A DNA stretch of 64,000 nt from Liolophura sinensis (GCF_032854445.1 NC_088307.1:24067953-24131952); one strand, 5' to 3'. Positions 49,568 through 60,400 are shown, numbered from the stretch's first letter. The notes: generated from the sequence alone by a model not told the origin. Translations and numbers: made by a program.

Positions 49568-49675
49568 AGCCGGAGAGGAAGACAGCATGATCTGGACTTG
49601 AACTGACAGCGACAGGTGAGAGGGTCCTGGATTATTGCGCGGTGCTGGCACGCTAAACACATCGACCACGAAGGC
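49568..49675 (-). mobile_element. SINE head fragment, minus orientation
   Basis: CCGGAGAGGAAGACAGCATG, GAACTGACAGCGACAGG, TGGATTATTGCGCGGTGCTG and CACGCTAAACACATCGACC are the complement of the tRNA-like head. The body and tail are missing, the opposite of the usual 5' truncation. Confidence 0.7.
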
Positions 49676-49809
49676 CCCCATTCTTATTGTGCATCTCCAC
49701 GGCCAATTTCCCGGCGTACCATACCAAGTCCTTTGCTCTTGTTAGGTGTAGGACTATACTACTGTAGCAAACTCCAATATTTACCTATAACATCGGAAGC
49801 TCATTAGTG

Positions 49810-50120
49810 AGACTACACATTACTAATTACTCACGGATCATTAGATCATCCCCAAACAGCGCTAATTGCTTTTCTTTCCCTAATTACCTGTTTTCTGTTC
49901 GCCCATTATTACACACATTATCTTGGTATTAAATATACCCCGGGTCCTTGTCCGTTCTCCGATGTCAACCGGGGCAGGGTTTATTAAATTGTAAAACAGA
50001 TCGTTATCAGGCAATGTGCGAATCGTGTCCAACGAAAGAACCGCTGCTTCGCACGCCATCTCTGTAACACGCATAGTGACCATAGTGACGGTTACAAATG
50101 ATACCCATATATTAGCACAC
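49810..50120. promoter_or_regulatory. Candidate enhancer, homeodomain-site cluster
   Basis: Within about 80 bp: TACTAATTACTC, CGCTAATTGC and CCTAATTACC, in a unique island that continues GC-balanced to 50110. Neighbouring DNA to 50420 has further TAATTA sites (GGACTAATTAC, TTTAATTACATTAG). This is the densest such cluster in the window outside the LMO4 introns. Target gene unknown. Confidence 0.3.
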
Positions 50121-51081
50121 ACAAAAAAAGAAGGAAAAAAATAACCGAAAGGAACATTCTGTCGTTGACTAAAATTTAAGACAAATGGCGTCTATTTGTA
50201 CCACAGTTTCTCCTGATATACAGGAGGTAGGTTTCGCGAAATGAGCATATGTATCAAATCCGCTATCTTAATTAACTTCCTATACAACCTTATCTGGGTA
50301 ATCATCACCACCCTCTATGATAAATAACCCTTTGTTTCCCATGGACTAATTACAAAAGACCTTACACCGACACTAACTTAATAACTTTTATGTCATTATA
50401 TATTTTAATTACATTAGCTGGTTATACAAGTAAGCCTTATAATATATATATAGATATAAATATAGGAAAGTATAGTGCGTAGTTGCTTCTTAATATACCG
50501 ACATAAACTGCTTTGCAAATTAATTCCAACACTTTAATTAAGATTGTTTAAATATGAGCCGAACGTTAATGAGTTATTAACATTGTAATAAATTTGTAGA
50601 GTCTGTTAACAATTAACAATGAAAAAGTGTACTGTACCGAGAAACGTACGCACACACATGCACGTGCGTTTTACCACTATGAGATCACACGCTGGCCTTC
50701 CATCCGCTACAATATCTATGAACAATCTGAATAAAATCAGTTGAATATAAAATTTGTAAAAATTAGCCTGGGTGCAAATTGGGCATCTTATGATATGGGC
50801 ATGAGAAAATAGTCTCAAGTACGTGAAATAAAAAAAGTGGCTAGTAGTTCCAAAGATATCGCACTGCTTTTTGGAAGTAATGCTTTGAAACAGTGACAAT
50901 GCAGATGGAGAAATAATAAGTGCCATGACAGGAAACGCTGTAACACATGGACCAGCGCACCTGGGGAAATAGCTATATATATATATGTAAATATACCAGA
51001 CTGAGAAATAAGCAATCTAGCATATACACACAAAAAACACTGTGTTCTTTCCAGTAAAAGCCTTGTGTCATATTTCAACAA

Positions 51082-51470
51082 CTACATCTTGTGTTGAATT
51101 AACACTACATCTTGTGTTGAATTAACACTACATCTTGTGTTGAATTAACACAAAGTCTTGTGTTAAAAGCATTGAACACAAGATATTCTGGATTTTATAC
51201 ACAATACGTGTAGCAAACTACACAAGATTTTTGTTGTATTCCATAAATTACCTCATTTTGGTTCAACACAAGTTTGTGTTTTTATTATCTGGAACACAAA
51301 CATGTGTACTTCACCTTTATGTAACACATGCATATTTTGTGCTGGGGTAACACATGTTTGGGTTGGAGTAACACGTTTCTGTGTTGATTGAAAACAAACA
51401 AGTTGTTGTGTTAGATTTCAACACAAGTGTTTTTAGTGTGTTACAAGTGTTTTTACAGTCTGGTAAATAA
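51082..51470. repeat. AACACA/TGTGTT-rich repeat block
   Basis: Starts with three near-identical 25-bp units (ACTACATCTTGTGTTGAATT AACAC). It then becomes a degenerate series in which AACACA and TGTGTT alternate every 15-30 bp, many as small palindromes such as AACACAAGTTTGTGTT. A similar but weaker texture (GTACACA/TGTGC) is seen at 53820-53940. Confidence 0.7.
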
Positions 51471-51964
51471 GAAATATGCATGTACCATATGCTCTGCATG
51501 GGAAATCGGCAATAGACCATATAATAATGTACCCGATGGGGAATTAATTGATGTCTTGCGTGGTATTCCAGACCATTAACTGCCTTCAGCGACCACTGTC
51601 AAAAACTTTAAAAACTTATTTCACTTTGTTTTTTCTTCTTTTTTTTTGTTGTTGATGTATTTGGATTAACGTCGCTCTGGACATTACATCGATCATTTAT
51701 GTCTCCTTATATCAGGCCGTATCCAATGCCGACAGATTTATGGTGACACCACGCACAATGCTATACATCCAAACACATAATGCTGACACTGGGCCGACCA
51801 GTTGCCTACTTGGTCAATTCCTCTGATGCTGAAAGCCGAGCATGGTAGTGGGAAGATTACCGATGTTGATGTCATCGGTATGCCCGGATTTGGACATAAG
51901 CCCCGGATCTATCGTTTACGAGGCAGATGCTATAAAAATATCCTTGGCAAATTGTTTCTCCTTA

Positions 51965-52712
51965 TATTTCTTTCGAAAGAAACTTCTGCAGACGAACTCA
52001 TTTTCGGAAGAACCGTCTGTCAAATATTCATTTTTTGAAGTACCATCAGCGGAAAAACCCTCTGCGGAAAAATCATTTTCGGAATAACCATCTGTGAAAA
52101 AACCCTTTTCGGAAAATCATCTGCAGAAAAATCATTTTCGGAATAGCCATCTGTGAAAAAACCCTTTTCGGAAAATCATCTGCAGAAAAATCATTTTTGG
52201 AATAACCATCTGTGGAAAACCCCTTTTCGGAAGAAATATCTGTGGAAAAACCAGCTGCGGAAAAATCATTTTCCTAATAACCATAACCTCGCGTTTTCGA
52301 AAGAAACATCTGTGAAAAACCCGTTTTCGGAAAACCATCCGTGAAGAATCCATTTTCGGAAGAACCATCTGTGAAAAACCCATTTTCGGAAAAGCCATTT
52401 GTGGAAACCTCATCCAGCTGTGGAAATCACGTTTTCGAAAAAAGAGTGCATTTTGTAGAAAACCCATTTTCGGAAAAAAAAAAACATTTGTGGAAAATCC
52501 GTTTTCGAAAGAATCAGCTGTGGAAAACCCATTTTTGAAAAAACCATCGGTGGAAAACCCGTTTTCGGAAAAAACATCTGTGGAAAACCCGTTTTTGTAT
52601 GAACCATCTGTGGAAAACCCGTTTTCGCAAGAACCATCTATGGAAAATCCGTTTTCAGGAAAACAGTTTGTGGAAAACCAGTTTTCGGAAAAAAAAACAT
52701 CTGTTGAGAAAG
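51965..52712. repeat. 30-bp minisatellite with ~59-bp higher-order units
   Basis: The basic unit is CCATCTGTGGAAAACCCG then TTTTCGGAAGAA (30 bp). At 52085-52205 a 59-bp double unit (CTGTGAAAAAACCC and CTGCAGAAAAATC halves) is repeated. Both strands stay open over long distances (235 codons minus; 63-81 codons plus, decapeptides like SVENPFSEKP) because the period is divisible by three. The minus frame has no splice or domain support, so it is not called a gene. Confidence 0.9.
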
Positions 52713-53567
52713 TAAAGTAGGTGACCTTGCCCCTAGTTTTCATATATATTATATAAAATAGCAATTTTAACCAAAAAAAAAAAACTCTTGTATGAATGAT
52801 GCTAGAATATTCTTTAATTATAACACAGTATTGTGTCATATTCTACATAATATCCTGTTAGTCTAAGAGAAACTTTGTTGAATTAATACAATATGAAGAA
52901 TAATCTGTTGCAATAAGAGAATACATCGTAGCATCACTCATACAACAAACAGACTTTCTGTCCAAATTAACAGATTATGTTTTTAAACAGTGTATAGGCC
53001 TACATTATATTAAGCAGGTTCCGCTGTGCTTAGTTCCTTGGAAATGTACATGAATTTGTATAGATCCTAGGATTTGAAATACACCTAATAAACTTATTCA
53101 CCAACGGAAATAGCGATTACCGGTGCATAGGCCTAATCATGAGTGTCCAGTATTAGGATCGTGCGAGTCAGTTCACATGATGGAGTGAGCACCGCAACAC
53201 GAACAACAGTCCATCACACACAAACAGGCGCAATCTGTCCACATTTTTTGTGATTCTCTCGGCAGATCTCATAATTTGTTCGCCCTGACGTCTGGTTACA
53301 GGACCGGCTTGTTTGACATCGTTTAGTCACGCTCCAACTCACAAATAGACACTAAAACACGGGGTTCAACAAAGTGCGACAGGGTACACCATATATATAC
53401 ATACATACGATAATACAAAGTAGTGCAAACAAAACATCCTATACGCGGCGACTTCTGTACGGTCTACTCATAAAAGTGCGGGCATATAACGCATGATTGC
53501 CTTAATCTACACCAATTATTAATTCTTTCGCACAAAAAAAAATTCTGGACGTATTTTTAAAGCTGTC

Positions 53568-53642
53568 ATATATGTATGCTTTGGGTTTAACGTCGTCGTA
53601 CTTAATTTTTCAGTCATATGACGACGACAGTCATAATGTAAT
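53568..53642 (-). repeat. SINE-like tail of second family, minus orientation
   Basis: GGGTTTAACGTCGTCGTAC and TTTTTCAGTCATATGACGACG are the reverse of the tail seen at 640-700, without the CTCA run. Confidence 0.55.
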
Positions 53643-54694
53643 TTTAGTCACAAAAATATATCTTTAGGCGTATTAAATTAAAAAAGCTCTTAGAAATTAT
53701 TACCAGTACATTCTCCTTCAAGGATAAAATAATTCATGACTTAAATATCATATACACATATGTATTTGAAAAATAATAATAATAAAAGCCTCAATACTCA
53801 ATGGGCCCATACACTCTCTAAAAACGACTGTGCACGAGTACACATAGGTGTGGCAAAAATGCACATCCACATATCAGCAGTACACAGATTGTGCAATTTT
53901 TAATGTTAAAAGTACACAAATTATGTACCACCAGATGTTCATTTACGCACACTTCCCTACAGCTAGTCTCCGCGGCACATTACACATTTTACGTCATCTG
54001 CAGAAGCTCGCGCCACATGGTGGGGAAATATGCCAACCTCTTGGGTGGAAAATGAATCATGGGAAATCATTGTAAACGGCTCCTACAAGAACTGGACACC
54101 TTGAATCCGAAATCCCGTATTCAAAAACGAGGATTTCACTATTATTGTTACTTTGCAGTTAAGAACCCTTAGCTATTTTTATATTTCCAGTCAACTCTAA
54201 GACAATTACTATCAAAGACATTGTTGTCCTTCCACAAAACTCTCCGTTGTCGTAATTTTTTAAAGTCTATTTCAGTACAGCAGCGTTTGGAACATTATTT
54301 CGAACCATGCATGCCGTTTTTTCAAACTTCTTTTGCGCAATAGACAGATAAAAAATACATGGCTGCGCTGATATGTCACATAATGTGTTAGATATCGAAG
54401 AAAAGTGTAAAGTGCTGTGGAGACTAGCTATAGAGAATTACTTCTAGGTAAAGTACTTTTGGTTATATATATATATATATATTAGTTCCGAGCGACGTGT
54501 AGTTTCGCGCTGTGTTGACGCGTCAAGGCCATCAGTTGTTTGTTGTATTTAGTTACCGATTGTGTGTCTGTACTACTGAGTATTTAACTTGTATAATGGT
54601 GTTCAGCATCAAACCATCAGAACATACACCATGAGATGCCCGGATTAAACCACAGGCAAATAATTTCTAAACTTCTTCGCGCATGTTGCAGAAA

Positions 54695-54840
54695 TTGTAC
54701 TCAATAATTTTTCACTTATACTATCCCGCTGGGGTTTATGGGTGGAGGGAATTTGAATATCTAAAGCAAACCACCAGCTTCTGGCAAGGCACTGGCGAAC
54801 ATTCCCACGTTTGGCACTGGTTGAAGGGAAGTGGTCACTA
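54695..54840 (-). mobile_element. Old SINE fragment, minus orientation
   Basis: GTACTCAATAATTTTTCACTTATAC, given here as its core ATTTTTCACTTATAC, then TGGGGTTTATGGGTGGAGGG. Strongly diverged from the family. Confidence 0.5.
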
Positions 54841-55326
54841 GCTAATTTCATGTAAGACAATATGAGTGGGACCGCAGAATGCTCCTTGCAACCAAGGCCC
54901 CGAGATCACCACACAAAAAACTAATTAATAAATAATGCAGCTAATGATTCCACCGAAAACGGGCACGTCTGCATGCTGATTTCGTGAGCAAAAGTGGTAC
55001 GAGGCACCTTTGGTAGCAAACCTTGCTATGGGAGATAATCCAATTCTTCTTAGTCCCAGTTCGGAGTTACTTCCCCTGTTTCGTTACTTGCATGGCCTAA
55101 AACGTTATTTGAAAATTTGACGCTTGGACTAAGGTAACTTACTATAACTCTCTGTATAGCTTGCATACAAAACATAAGAAAAACTTTTCTTGGTATTTCA
55201 GTTGTTTACTACACTGAAAAATGCATACCAGATGTACATTTAAATACATCACGACACTTAACTCTTGTATAACATCTGGTTTTAATTTTACCTGTCTCTC
55301 TCATTACATCTAGCTAACCCTTAAGT

Positions 55327-55332
55327 TTTATT
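55327..55332 (-). terminator. TOMM22: Candidate TOMM22 polyadenylation signal
   Basis: AATAAA on the minus strand, about 180 bp past the TOMM22 stop codon, within an AT-rich context. It is the first canonical hexamer I noticed downstream. Confidence 0.4.
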
Positions 55333-55513
55333 TTCACTCAAATTCCGTCTTTTTCCACAGTGCAGGAATATAATATTAAAAAAAGATGATATTAAAAACT
55401 TTTTTTTATCTGAGAATACAATGTCTGACACAGAAAATCTGCATGACTTTGGTCACTTTTCTTCGTCTTCTCTCTGGGGTCGTAGACTTCATCCGATTCT
55501 GATCTGCCAATCA

Positions 55514-55832
55514 TCATCTCTGTGGAACAGGGACTTGCATGACACCTGGCATCGCCCCTGGCAACAGCCCTCCTGCCCCTGCAGAACCAGACACAGCCGC
55601 ATTGGGGCCAAGCAATATCTGGCGTTGTTGTTGTATTTGCTGCTCCTGTAGCTGTGCCCGTTCCCCTTCGAACATAACAGGAAGTACAAGGATAGTGGCA
55701 GATGATGCGGCTATCCACGTCGCTGATTTTCCTAAACTGAACAGTGTCTTTGCACCGAAGATGGAAAATGAGGTTAGGTTACCAACAGCTTTACGAAGAC
55801 CCTCTGGAAACATCTCTGTTAGACCCCACAAC
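55514..55832 (-). CDS. TOMM22: TOMM22 exon 2 (cytosolic helix, membrane anchor, IMS tail)
   Basis: TOMM22 is the central receptor and organiser of the mitochondrial outer-membrane TOM complex. This exon encodes residues 65-170 and begins by completing Arg65. The sequence LWGLTEMFPEGLRKA, then a single membrane span at about residues 101-118 (ATWIAASSATILVLPVMF), then QQQRQILLGPN, matches the conserved TOM22 pattern (memory). The C-terminus is Gly/Pro/Met-rich and faces the intermembrane space in the family. The acceptor is TTTCTGTTCAACAG; the stop TGA is at 55514-55516. The full protein is 170 residues, somewhat longer than the ~142 of human. Confidence 0.95.
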
Positions 55833-55904
55833 CTGTTGAACAGAAATGTACATGTTAATCAATTACGCTTCATTATCTGATTGATTTTTATGTCTTTTAT
55901 GTCC

Positions 55905-55995
55905 AATTTATTCACTTATTAATCTGATTGCTGTTCAATGCCATACTCAACAATATTTCACTTACACAATGGCTGTCAGTTTGAGGAGAAGGGAA
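55905..55995 (-). mobile_element. Old SINE fragment in TOMM22 intron
   Basis: TTCACTTATTAATCTGATTGC, ATACTCAACAATATTTCACTT and ACAATGGCTGTCAG are a degraded tail and body. It lies just upstream of TOMM22 exon 2. Confidence 0.55.
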
Positions 55996-56427
55996 AATAC
56001 GAGCATGAACCGAAGACAACTAACAAGTTATGAGCATTCTCACAGGTAAGATACATTTACGGACACCATATTGGTCGAGAGTATGTGGCTGGGTTAAAGG
56101 TTCCAAAAGTGCTAAGGTCTGTCTAATGTCACCTTGGCACCATAAGAAGTGAGCGTGAGGAAATCTACAAATTCTCAAGGCTGGGTTTGAATGCGCACCT
56201 TGAGTGCCTGAGTGATTAAAACTCAAGTGCCTGTAAGTACCACTACTAGTCAGCTGGCAATGTATTCCAAGGCATGACATCGAATGATACAGAAGTACGG
56301 TAACAACACGTTAGAGACTGAAGAGGTCACATGTGACTAAAAAAGTAACAACATGTTACTTCAAAACAAGTGGAAGGAAAAGAAGAGGCAAAAACTTTAT
56401 AAGACAGAACGGATAAACGGCACTCGC

Positions 56428-56621
56428 CTTTCTGCTAAAGATTCGTCAATGTCATCATCGTCATCATCGACTGAAAGATCTTGAGGCCTAACGATATCTG
56501 TTGTTGTTGTAGCGCCACTCGCCTTGGTAGGTGACTGCTCCAGGGACGTCGCCACAGGCACTGGGCCAAAGTGACCAGATGCAAGCTCTATCCCTGGGCC
56601 TTCCGATAATTGTTCTGCCAT
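56428..56621 (-). CDS. TOMM22: TOMM22 exon 1 (acidic receptor domain)
   Basis: This exon encodes residues 1-64 plus two bases of Arg65. It starts MAEQLSEGPG and ends in an acidic run (six Asp, then IDESLAER) just before the membrane-proximal helix, as in animal TOM22, where the acidic cytosolic domain binds presequences. The exon ends GAAAG and the intron begins GCGAGT: a GC donor, not GT. Only this junction joins in frame to exon 2 (Arg-Leu-Trp-Gly). Using the nearby GT (CGA|GTG) would shift the frame. The ATG is the first in-frame Met, and no upstream in-frame extension is convincing. Confidence 0.93.
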
Positions 56622-57234
56622 TATACGTAGTTTACAACCTTTATCTTTCCTCTGTATTTTGTTTTTCTCTCACAAATAACGCACGTTTCTTATGGCTAAT
56701 GTCAACAGCGTCGAAACGAGCCCAGCTAAAGAGCCGTCAGGGGCAGACACCTGGGAGCTACTATAAACTAAACCAGCTTAAAACACGAAGGAAACAACAT
56801 TTCTTAATTTTACACATCATCCGTTCCATGTTTAGTTCCATCATGATACACAACACATAGTTTTAACATTTATGTTACTTTTTGTGTATATATGAGTCTG
56901 TAATGTTGATTTGGTCATAACTTCACTAGAAAATTGACTCGGACAGTGCTTGACTAAATAAAAAATAAACCATTTCGTGTTTTTACAGAAATGTTATGAG
57001 CATTTGAACTTTATACTTTACAGATATAATGCTTAATAATTATTTAATGAGACTCAGAATATTTGTACATATAAATATAGCGCAGCCAATTTTTGTTGGC
57101 TTTGCTCAACAATTGCCCGTAACAAACCCTTAAATCTATAATTTGGTTGCAACCATCCTTGAACAGAGCTCGTGGGCCCGTGAGTAAGTCATGCCTTGAC
57201 AATGTCCAGTGGAGGCTAACCAGGTAACATCGCG
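56622..57234. promoter_or_regulatory. Shared bidirectional promoter region TOMM22/ANAPC2
   Basis: The interval is 613 bp between the divergent start codons of TOMM22 (minus) and ANAPC2 (plus). It is AT-rich in the middle with more GC near 57120-57240. No TATA box or initiator can be assigned with confidence. Both genes are housekeeping, which suits a bidirectional arrangement; co-regulation is inference. Confidence 0.6.
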
Positions 57235-57309
57235 ATGGCGGCAAGCGAAGATACATTGAATCTGGCTTGGGAAGTGGTGTCGCGAACGTTGGCACCTGGC
57301 CGATTATCG
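57235..57309 (+). CDS. ANAPC2: ANAPC2 exon 1 (N-terminus)
   Basis: Encodes residues 1-25, MAASEDTLNLAWEVVSRTLA and five more. The Leu-Asn-Leu-Ala-Trp core resembles the start of vertebrate APC2 (memory: a Leu-Val-Ala-Trp motif near residue 20). The initiation context is ATCGCGATGGCG. The proposed donor TCG|GTTTGT is weak but leaves phase 0, and exon 2 opens in phase 0 directly after a TAG that closes its frame upstream. The start is the least certain part of this gene model. Confidence 0.7.
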
Positions 57310-58405
57310 GTTTGTAAACTGGAAAAAATGGTTATTTAACTATTACCCTGTAACATAAAGCTGAGCTATTTGGTCTCTCAACTCGTATTTTTCTCCCTTT
57401 ACTGTTGTCTTCTCACTTGATCAGCTCGGCTGTCATCACTGCTACTAAATGTAGTCTGTCAAGCCTTGAGTGTAGTATCAGGCCTGCTTCTTTACTAGTG
57501 TGTTGCAAACAACAAATCAACAGAACAGCGATCAATAAACATGGTTTTACGGCATCGTTTAGAATGATCACTAACAACTGATTCTATTCTGCAGCCTAGC
57601 CCTGGATTCATACATTTAGATGGCTCTCACTCAGTCATCCCAGTCATGTCTGGGTCTTATTCACCCCCTGAAGAGTACGTCGTAAAGTTTCAGATTACAA
57701 ACCTCCCATGCCTGCCCAGTTACTTCTTTACAATGCTTACTCCTAGTCCGAGATTGCTCTGATGTTAGGTTTTGCAAATTTTGTTCGGCCTTGGATGGAC
57801 CCAAACCAAAATCCTGATGCAGTTGCCGTATTGTTTGAGATAAAAGTTATCAGTCAAACTCATCTTCAGACACTCATGTTCCTTATCTTTTCGTCTGTCG
57901 ATTTATCGTTATCACATTATCGTTATAACTCCCTATGCTGCGTGGGTTCCAGATTCTTTGGTGATGCTCAAAGTGAATGGCCGTACTGACAGCCGCAATA
58001 TATTTGACAGGTGCAGGTAATTGCATGGGGTTTTTAAATGAAGCGCACTCTGACAGTTTGGGAACAAAATTTTGATGTCAGAGCACTATCGTGTAAGCTT
58101 AGTCCTAGATTGCCAGACAGATAAAATCATGAGTTGTTGATCATCCCCAAGGCAGAATACTCCTGGGTTGTTGTACTGACTGACACATTTCTCTGCAGTT
58201 CCAGTCTTTAGCCTAGGCAGCCCAGCTCTAATGGACTTTCCATGTATTCTGACATTTACATGTATGCCAGGTCAGCGTCATTTACAAAACAGGTATTTGG
58301 CTAAAACCATAATTCCAGAGAATCTGTATGCCCCTTATTATGATGTGAACACAAAATGCTTTCCCTGTTCCTTCAAAATTAATATACATTGTCTAATGTT
58401 GATAG

Positions 58406-58877
58406 GTTGGCGTGACTGATCAGGCTGGTCCTGGGATGGAGTTTGACCGCGCTGTGGATGTGTTATGTCAGAGCCACCTAGGTCACATCATAGAAGAGTG
58501 GTTCATAGAGAGAGTACAGCAAGATCTCCGTCAGAACGTTGCCCCTGTGTTCTGGCAGGCGGCCAAGGCTACAGCCAATTCCGACCCCATCCTGTGTTTA
58601 TCTGATGCTGTGGACACTCTTCATAGGGAACTGTCACAGTACAAGGCTTGTGTTGAAAGACTGGAGTCGATACGCCCTCTTCTGGGGCAACAACCTTTTG
58701 GCCACCCCAGTTTGGGGAAATCCCTGCCCCAGCATCAAAGACAGATGAAAAAGTTCCTATTTATGCTGTATAAAGCTGTGATATTTCACACAATACCCAA
58801 ATATTTCCACACAGTCATCAACAGTTTTTATTCCAAAGCGTTCAAGGTGTTTCATTTATCCCAGGTTGAAAATGAAG
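58406..58877 (+). CDS. ANAPC2: ANAPC2 exon 2
   Basis: ANAPC2 is the cullin-like scaffold of the anaphase-promoting complex/cyclosome, the ubiquitin ligase that degrades securin and cyclins in mitosis. This exon encodes residues 26-182 plus one base. It includes HIIEEWFIERVQQDL and NVAPVFW, and the helical FLFMLYKAVIFHTIPKYF, which parallel the first cullin-type helical repeats of vertebrate APC2 (memory). The acceptor is TGTTGATAG; the codon before the exon is the TAG itself, so the frame cannot begin earlier. The donor is GAAG|GTAAGC. A GTG at 58412 is inside the exon and is not a start. Confidence 0.92.
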
Positions 58878-59249
58878 GTAAGCTCATATATTTGTATCGA
58901 TTGTCTAAATTTAAGTCTAGTCAACAGATTGCCTTAGACCTCATCTTCAAATAGGATATTAGGTAAAGATTTATGCATTAACTTTAAGGCAGTCTCAAAG
59001 AAATAATTCAAAATGGACTCTTACTTTTGTAACAGTTTGCTATCTAGGAAAACATGCAGCTATTTTGGTTTTGGAGATAAATGAAGTGGTAAATTTGCCA
59101 CTTCAGGACATTGTTTTGCATACCTTTTCTACCTTCAGTTTTGAGGAGCACATGAAGGGGAGGCTATTGTTGAAAAACTTCAGTATGAGCATGGCTCACT
59201 GATACCAGCCAACCACACAGTCATTCATTTTGTATTGTATTGATTGTAG

Positions 59250-59355
59250 AGGAATCTGAAGAGGAGCGAACAGATTGTGCAGGATGTGATGAGCCAGTCT
59301 TAAGGTGTTGCTGTACTGAAATAATCAGCAAATTCCACACAGTCAACAGTCAGCT
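59250..59355 (+). CDS. ANAPC2: ANAPC2 exon 3 (Cys cluster)
   Basis: Encodes residues 183-217 plus two bases. It carries an acidic start (EESEEE) and a cysteine cluster C192-x2-C195-x6-C202-x-C204. Vertebrate APC2 has the same C-x2-C-x6-C-x-C spacing at this place, which I recall as a zinc-binding module in recent cryo-EM work (to be checked). The acceptor is TTGATTGTAG; the donor is CAGCT|GTAAGT. Phases fit both neighbours. Confidence 0.9.
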
Positions 59356-59514
59356 GTAAGTGCTCCCCAGCTTGCCAATCCAGGAACTGTATTGTGGATG
59401 TTTTTCTTGTCCCTTGACAAAAGTACTCTGTGCTGTTATCTTTTGACCTTGGCGTCCAGCTTGTGCTTGATTTTGCATATGTAAGATTGTCAGTGAATTT
59501 ATGAGGCGAGGTGT

Positions 59515-60400
59515 TTTCCTCTGGGTTGTACTCTTGGTCTTCTCCAGGTTGTACTCATGGTTTCCTCGAGGCTGTACCCCTGTTTTCCTCTAGGTTTTAC
59601 ACATGATTTCCTCCAGATTATTCTCATGTTTTTTTCCAGGTTGTACTCCTAGTCGTGGTTTCCTTCACACTGCAGACCTGGTTAGGGTTTCCTCCAGGTT
59701 GTACTCATGGTTTCCTGCAGGTTGTACTCATGGTCCTGTTTCCCCCCAAGGCTGTACTCCACTCCTGGTCATGCTTTCCTTCAAGGCTGTGCTTGTGGCT
59801 ATGGTTTCATCTGGGTTGTACTTATAGCCTTGGTTTCCTTCAGGCTGTACTCATGGTCATTATTCCTCCAGTTTGTACTCATGTTCATGTTTTCCTTCAG
59901 GTTGTATGCATGATTTCCTCAAAGTTAAACCCATGGTTTCCTTCAGGGTGAACCTATGGTCATGGTTTCCTGCAGGTTGTACTCATGGTCCTGTTTTCCT
60001 CCAAGGCTGTACTCTTGGTCATGGTTTCTTCAAGGCTGTACTAATGGCTATGGTTTCATCTGGGTTGTACTTACAGTCATGGTTTCCTTCAGGTTGTACT
60101 CATGGTCATTATTCCTTCAGGTTGTACTCATGTTTACGGTTTAGTCCAGGTTGTATTCATGGTTCCTCCAAGTTAGACTTATGGTCATAGTTTCCTTCAG
60201 GTTTTACCCATGGTCATGGTTTCCTGCAGGTTGTATTCATGGTTTCCTGCAGGTTGTATTCATGGTTTCCTGCAGGTTGTACTCATGGTCCTGGTCTCCT
60301 CCAAGGCTGTACTCCTGGTAATGGTTTTCTTCAAGGCTGTACTTGTGGCTATGGCTTCATCTGTGTTTATGGCCGTGGTTTCATCCACCCAAAACTTTGA
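59515..60400 (+). repeat. Minisatellite in ANAPC2 intron 3
   Basis: Irregular tandem units built from CAGGTTGTACTCATGG and TTTCCT(G/T)CA, roughly 23-36 bp, with TCCAAGGCTGTACTC variants. Three 24-bp units in a row (TTTCCTGCAGGTTGTATTCA) are seen at 60220-60280. The open frames through it (rich in Ser, Cys, Tyr, Phe) are repeat artefacts. Many units carry a CCTGCAG/GTTGTA splice-acceptor look-alike. Confidence 0.88.

Larger units (their letters stand above)
52720..55320. other. Intergenic, no gene seen
   Basis: AT-rich sequence with a (TA)n run near 54464-54482 and several short motif repeats. Two SINE remnants are listed separately. No coding exon was recognised. Confidence 0.4.

Noticed and set aside
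52132..52839. 235-codon minus-strand open frame
   Set aside because: It coincides with the 30-bp minisatellite, has no domain or splice context, and the opposite strand is open too.
57044..57295. 83-codon minus-strand frame
   Set aside because: It lies opposite ANAPC2 exon 1 and the shared promoter; the plus strand has the recognisable N-terminus.
58412..58954. ANAPC2 exon 2 as a stand-alone gene starting at GTG 58412 and running into the intron
   Set aside because: The upstream TAG is part of a splice acceptor, and the frame past 58877 is intron following a GTAAGC donor.
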